NCBI GenBank assembly: GCA_024663395.1
Contig: JANFAH010000022.1
Location: 496,001 to 560,000, forward strand
From: Pisolithus tinctorius
Taxonomy: Eukaryota > Basidiomycota > Agaricomycetes > Boletales > Pisolithaceae
DNA length: 64,000 nt
Direction: 5' to 3'
Part shown: positions 61,262 through 64,000 of the stretch, piece by piece
Layout: each line of letters begins with the position of its first letter
Position numbering within the stretch: position 1 is the first letter of the stretch
Made by a program: the position numbers and the translations under genes
Notes under the pieces: generated by a model
Seen by the model: the letters and a program-made list of their open reading frames with translations, nothing else
What the model was told of the DNA's origin: nothing
The model's database searches: none

Positions 61262-61454
61262 GATGATGGGAGGAAGGGACGAGGTTTCAGTACCCTAACA
61301 CATGTTTTTAAGCGGTACTTCAAACTCTGATGGAGCTCCGCCACAGCTAAAGCCATTATCCTCGAGGCATCAAAATAATTTCAAATGATCAACTTGTGTT
61401 GATCTCGCCCCATACATGCGGCCTTCAGGGGTTCAGGCCCTAAGGGGGGGGCAC

Positions 61455-62169
61455 TGTCATAACTGTGCATTCATCATAAGTCCTTACTCACTCTGCAACC
61501 TTTTCCACCAGTCATCTGCTCACTCCACACCAACTCTGCCCAACTTCTGTTGGTTACGAACCATCTCTGCTCTGACTGCTGTCAGACTTGTGTTGCTCTC
61601 CTACTGGACCAGGCAGACCATTCTCTGAGGGGTCATGTGACTACCTTCGCAGTTCAGGTACTCTGCAGTGCATGCACCACATGGTCCAGTGCCTGGACTG
61701 TTTCCTTTTCTGGATGTTCTGTGTTACCCGTTTGTATGTCCTCCGTCTACCCTTCATTTGTTGTCCAGGAAATTTTACTTGAAAATTTATGAGTCTCCAT
61801 ATGTCAGTTCCAATTCTGATTACTGTACCTCTGTAGTAGTATATAAGCATGTATCATACTCTGCCATTCCTCAGTACGAATATCAACTTAGTTCCTACTC
61901 CTTCTGTCTCCATCCTCTGTCTGTCGGAGTTACCTCTGACTCTCTGTCTGTACTCTCCCTCTGAAATAAGAGGGCTGAGATCATGCAAGGGGGTAGTGCA
62001 CGAGCTAAACCCGACGCCCTCACTCCGCTCCACCTTTGCTTCAGTGGACTTTGTTCCTGCCACTACTCTGCTAGTCAGCGTTCTGTTCTTCGCTGTTGGA
62101 TTTGCTTCCGAACCCTTCTCTAGGCCTTGTCTATTGTCGGAGTTGGTCAGAGTAGGCCCAGACTTGACA
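61455..62169 (+). repeat. Gypsy-1 3' LTR
   Basis: TGTCATAACTG to CAGACTTGACA, 715 bp, the same length as the 5' LTR. It is preceded by a purine tract AAGGGGGGGG (61442-61451) that fits the polypurine primer for plus-strand synthesis, and followed by the TGTGT target duplication. Confidence 0.92.
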
Positions 62170-62621
62170 TGTGTCCATGATGAGTTGATCTGAATGCCAC
62201 CAGTGCCAGGTGCAGCAGAGACAAAACAGCTGTGATTTCTCATTAATTGGATACTGCTCCAGTAGCTCTTGCCAGAGGGAGCCATCAGATTCTTCAGATA
62301 TCCATCCTTCTGTTGTAATCATTAGTTGTTAGTACTATCTGATTTTGTGAGATGCACATCAATTCCACAACGACTATACCAACAGACTGAACATGAAAGA
62401 TTGTACTGGACTTGGGTGCCATGGCTTGATGGTTGGATCCAATAAGGCCCTGTGGGACTAGCTGTTATGGTTGATAAAATTTGAGAGGAATAGAAACCCA
62501 CCTTGTGAGAACCTTTAACAGCAGTAGGGTCAATGGGAGGGTGACCTTTCATGAGCTTCCTGTAGTCAGCCTGCTTCTTTGATGAAAACATTGCCAGAGC
62601 CTCAGCATGAGTGTCTGTCAA
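62170..62621 (-). pseudogene. N-terminal part of the unknown gene split by Gypsy-1
   Basis: From ATG 62621 the frame reads MTDTHAEALAMFSSKKQADY, then SHKVGFYSSQILSTITASP and CSVCWYSRCGIDVHLTKSD, followed by a small intron with ACTAAC branch-like sequence near 62325. Two frames are open across the next exon (SLWQELLEQYPINEKS or GKSYWSSIQLMRNHSC); the second joins in frame to the part beyond Gypsy-1 as INSSWTHPDVN. No family is recognised. Confidence 0.5.
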
Positions 62622-64000
62622 GTACAGGTTTACCCTTGGAGTGACCAGGCTTCAAGACTGGGTGACAGGGGTTAAGTCTGAGTGGCCAAAGTCAAGGCCG
62701 AGAGACAGGGGCCAAGTCCAGTTGGACTGGAGTTGAGGCCAGAGGTTAGGGGCTAAGTCCGGAGGACCAGACTTAAGACCGGGAGCATGGGAATAAGGCC
62801 AGTAGCATGGGAAACCGACCGGTCTTGGAGTGCGCACAAGGGGAAGCCAGTCCAGGGTTGGATCTACCTCCCTTGGTCTCAGCTTATGTGCTGTACCCTT
62901 ATGCAAGCTGGGGAGAGGTCTGGGACAGGGGCCAGGGATAGCTTAAGGTGCGGCCTTAGCTATAGAGTAGTCTCGGGGTGTAGTACAGGAGTTGAGGGTA
63001 ATACTTAATTGATATTCTGACTGAGGGTGCTACAAAGTATGTACAGGGGTTAAATACAGGAGGCTGGTCCGGGATAATGAACATAGAGCCGGACTTGTGA
63101 ATAAGCTATTAGTGAGATGATTAGCAAGACGAGGATAGCCACAGTGGCTATGCGGAGGCTAATAGCCAAAGTCTGGGTGACCGGCATAACTGGGGTTGGA
63201 CACAGGATATGTACAGTAAGCAGAGTTAGACAAAAGGACAAGACTAAATATAGCACAAACAAAGGAAAACAAACCAGAGTTATGTCTGGGTGACCTGGAC
63301 ATAGACCTGGGAGGACTGGGGTGGAGCAGCACAAGGCCAGAAGGCCAGAATGGACCGGAGATAGGGGTAAAAGACCGGACTTAAGTTATTTAGACCGGAG
63401 TTGGGTTTCCTAGGGCTGGAGTTGAGTTCTCTAGGCCGGAGTTAGGTTTTCTAGCCTGGACTAGGACCGGACTTGACCGGAGATAGGGGCTAGGGGTCCA
63501 GACTGGACTGGGACCGAGTCCGAGAGTCATGGATATGACAGTGTCCAAGGGAAGAGTATCGCTGCCCATTGCCAGGCTGGTCAACAGTTGGCAGTTCTGT
63601 GTGTGAGGATGTTGCAAAAAATGCCCTGAATCTTTGTGTTCAAGGACATGGTAGGCACAGTTGCTGGATATCGAGGCTGGGAGGATGGCAGGGGTGTCGG
63701 ATCTGAGCATGGGGCTATTGGGTGTTTGGTTGAAGTCAAATGGTGGTCGTATGAGTGCTCTCCCTGTTGTTCAGCACCCTGGTGGTGACATGGTGCCATT
63801 GGTTGTGGCATGATGCAAGGGTGAATGACAGTTGACAAAGTGAGCTGCCAAAAGGCACTTCAGAACCCAGTGCACACAGTATGGATAACACAAGACATTT
63901 ATACCTGGTTTGAAAGATGTTACTGTACAGTGTGCTCAATGAAATGTGTCAAACAAAATAGGGCCTGGCCCCATAAGCATGCCCAATCGTACCAAATCTC
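62622..64000. repeat. Degenerate CCGGA-rich repeats, no gene
   Basis: From 62640 to about 63530, short related blocks recur: GACCGGACTTAAG, GGCCGGAGTTAGGTTTTCTAG and AGGGGCTAAGTCCGGA. The clearest run is at 63390-63470, about 26 bp per unit. The final 450 bp has overlapping minus-strand frames (to 63939) with no recognisable domain. Confidence 0.6.

Larger units (their letters stand above)
42671..62169 (+). mobile_element. Gypsy-1: Ty3/Gypsy chromovirus, split by nested insertions
   Basis: Two LTRs of 715 bp (42671-43385 and 61455-62169) in direct orientation bound the element. A perfect 5-bp target duplication TGTGT flanks it (42666-42670 and 62170-62174). The order is LTR, gag with a CCHC knuckle, protease, RT, [nested insertions], integrase core with chromodomain, antisense Zn-cluster gene, polypurine tract, LTR. 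About 12.5 kb of foreign sequence (46383-58846) splits pol, and the RNase H and N-terminal integrase parts are missing. Multiple TGA codons interrupt gag and pol. Confidence 0.92.

Noticed and set aside
1..64000. tRNA or rRNA genes
   Set aside because: I scanned for tRNA-like A and B boxes and rRNA-like blocks by eye and found none that was convincing; a covariance-model scan could still find a degenerate one.

Overview
This window is nuclear DNA of a filamentous basidiomycete, most likely an Agaricomycete (mushroom-forming) fungus. The signs are short GT-AG introns of about 45-75 nt, a KDZ-family DNA transposase with its usual exon layout, a fungal NACHT-WD40 (STAND/NLR-like) gene of the type expanded in mushrooms, an AKR1-type ankyrin-DHHC palmitoyltransferase, and chromodomain-bearing Ty3/Gypsy retrotransposons. 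No species can be named from the sequence alone. Almost all of it is accessory, repeat-rich DNA; only two plus-strand genes near the left end look structurally intact.

Layout. 1-2.9 kb holds degenerate tandem repeats and a chain of hairpins arranged as a large inverted repeat. 2.98-5.29 kb is a five-exon gene of unknown function. 5.54-9.38 kb is an apparently complete KDZ transposase gene, followed directly by about 2.5 kb of palindromic minisatellite (9.5-12.0 kb) with an exact 710-bp higher-order duplication. 12.8-14.5 kb holds three more unrelated tandem arrays.

15.9-38.2 kb is a segmental duplication. Each copy has a broken AKR1-like gene on the plus strand converging on a broken NACHT-WD40 gene on the minus strand. 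Copy 1 (15.9-29.1 kb) was later hit by two 1.9-kb solo LTRs (LTR-A family), a 451-bp solo LTR, and a 714-bp solo LTR placed inside the WD40 array. Copy 2 (30.1-38.2 kb) has none of these insertions. Paired comparison of the copies shows that most nonsense codons arose by C-to-T changes.

38.4-41.5 kb is a Tc1/mariner-superfamily element with 18-bp terminal inverted repeats and TA target duplications. Its transposase is broken and its first catalytic Asp codon reads Asn. 42.7-62.2 kb is a nest: chromovirus Gypsy-1, with two 715-bp LTRs and a TGTGT target duplication, sits inside an exon of an unknown minus-strand gene. Gypsy-1 is itself split by an LTR-A fragment plus a second Gypsy element (Gypsy-2), which is in turn interrupted by an LTR-A solo LTR and by a 439-bp solo LTR. 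Both Gypsy elements carry, antisense to pol and downstream of it, a spliced gene encoding a six-cysteine (Zn2Cys6-like) cluster. The last 1.4 kb is degenerate CCGGA-rich repeat DNA.

The most unusual signals are these antisense Zn-cluster genes, the conserved ORF within the U3 part of LTR-A, the serial hairpins that share one loop sequence, the palindromic array next to the KDZ gene, and the recurrent CGA-to-TGA nonsense codons across unrelated repeats.
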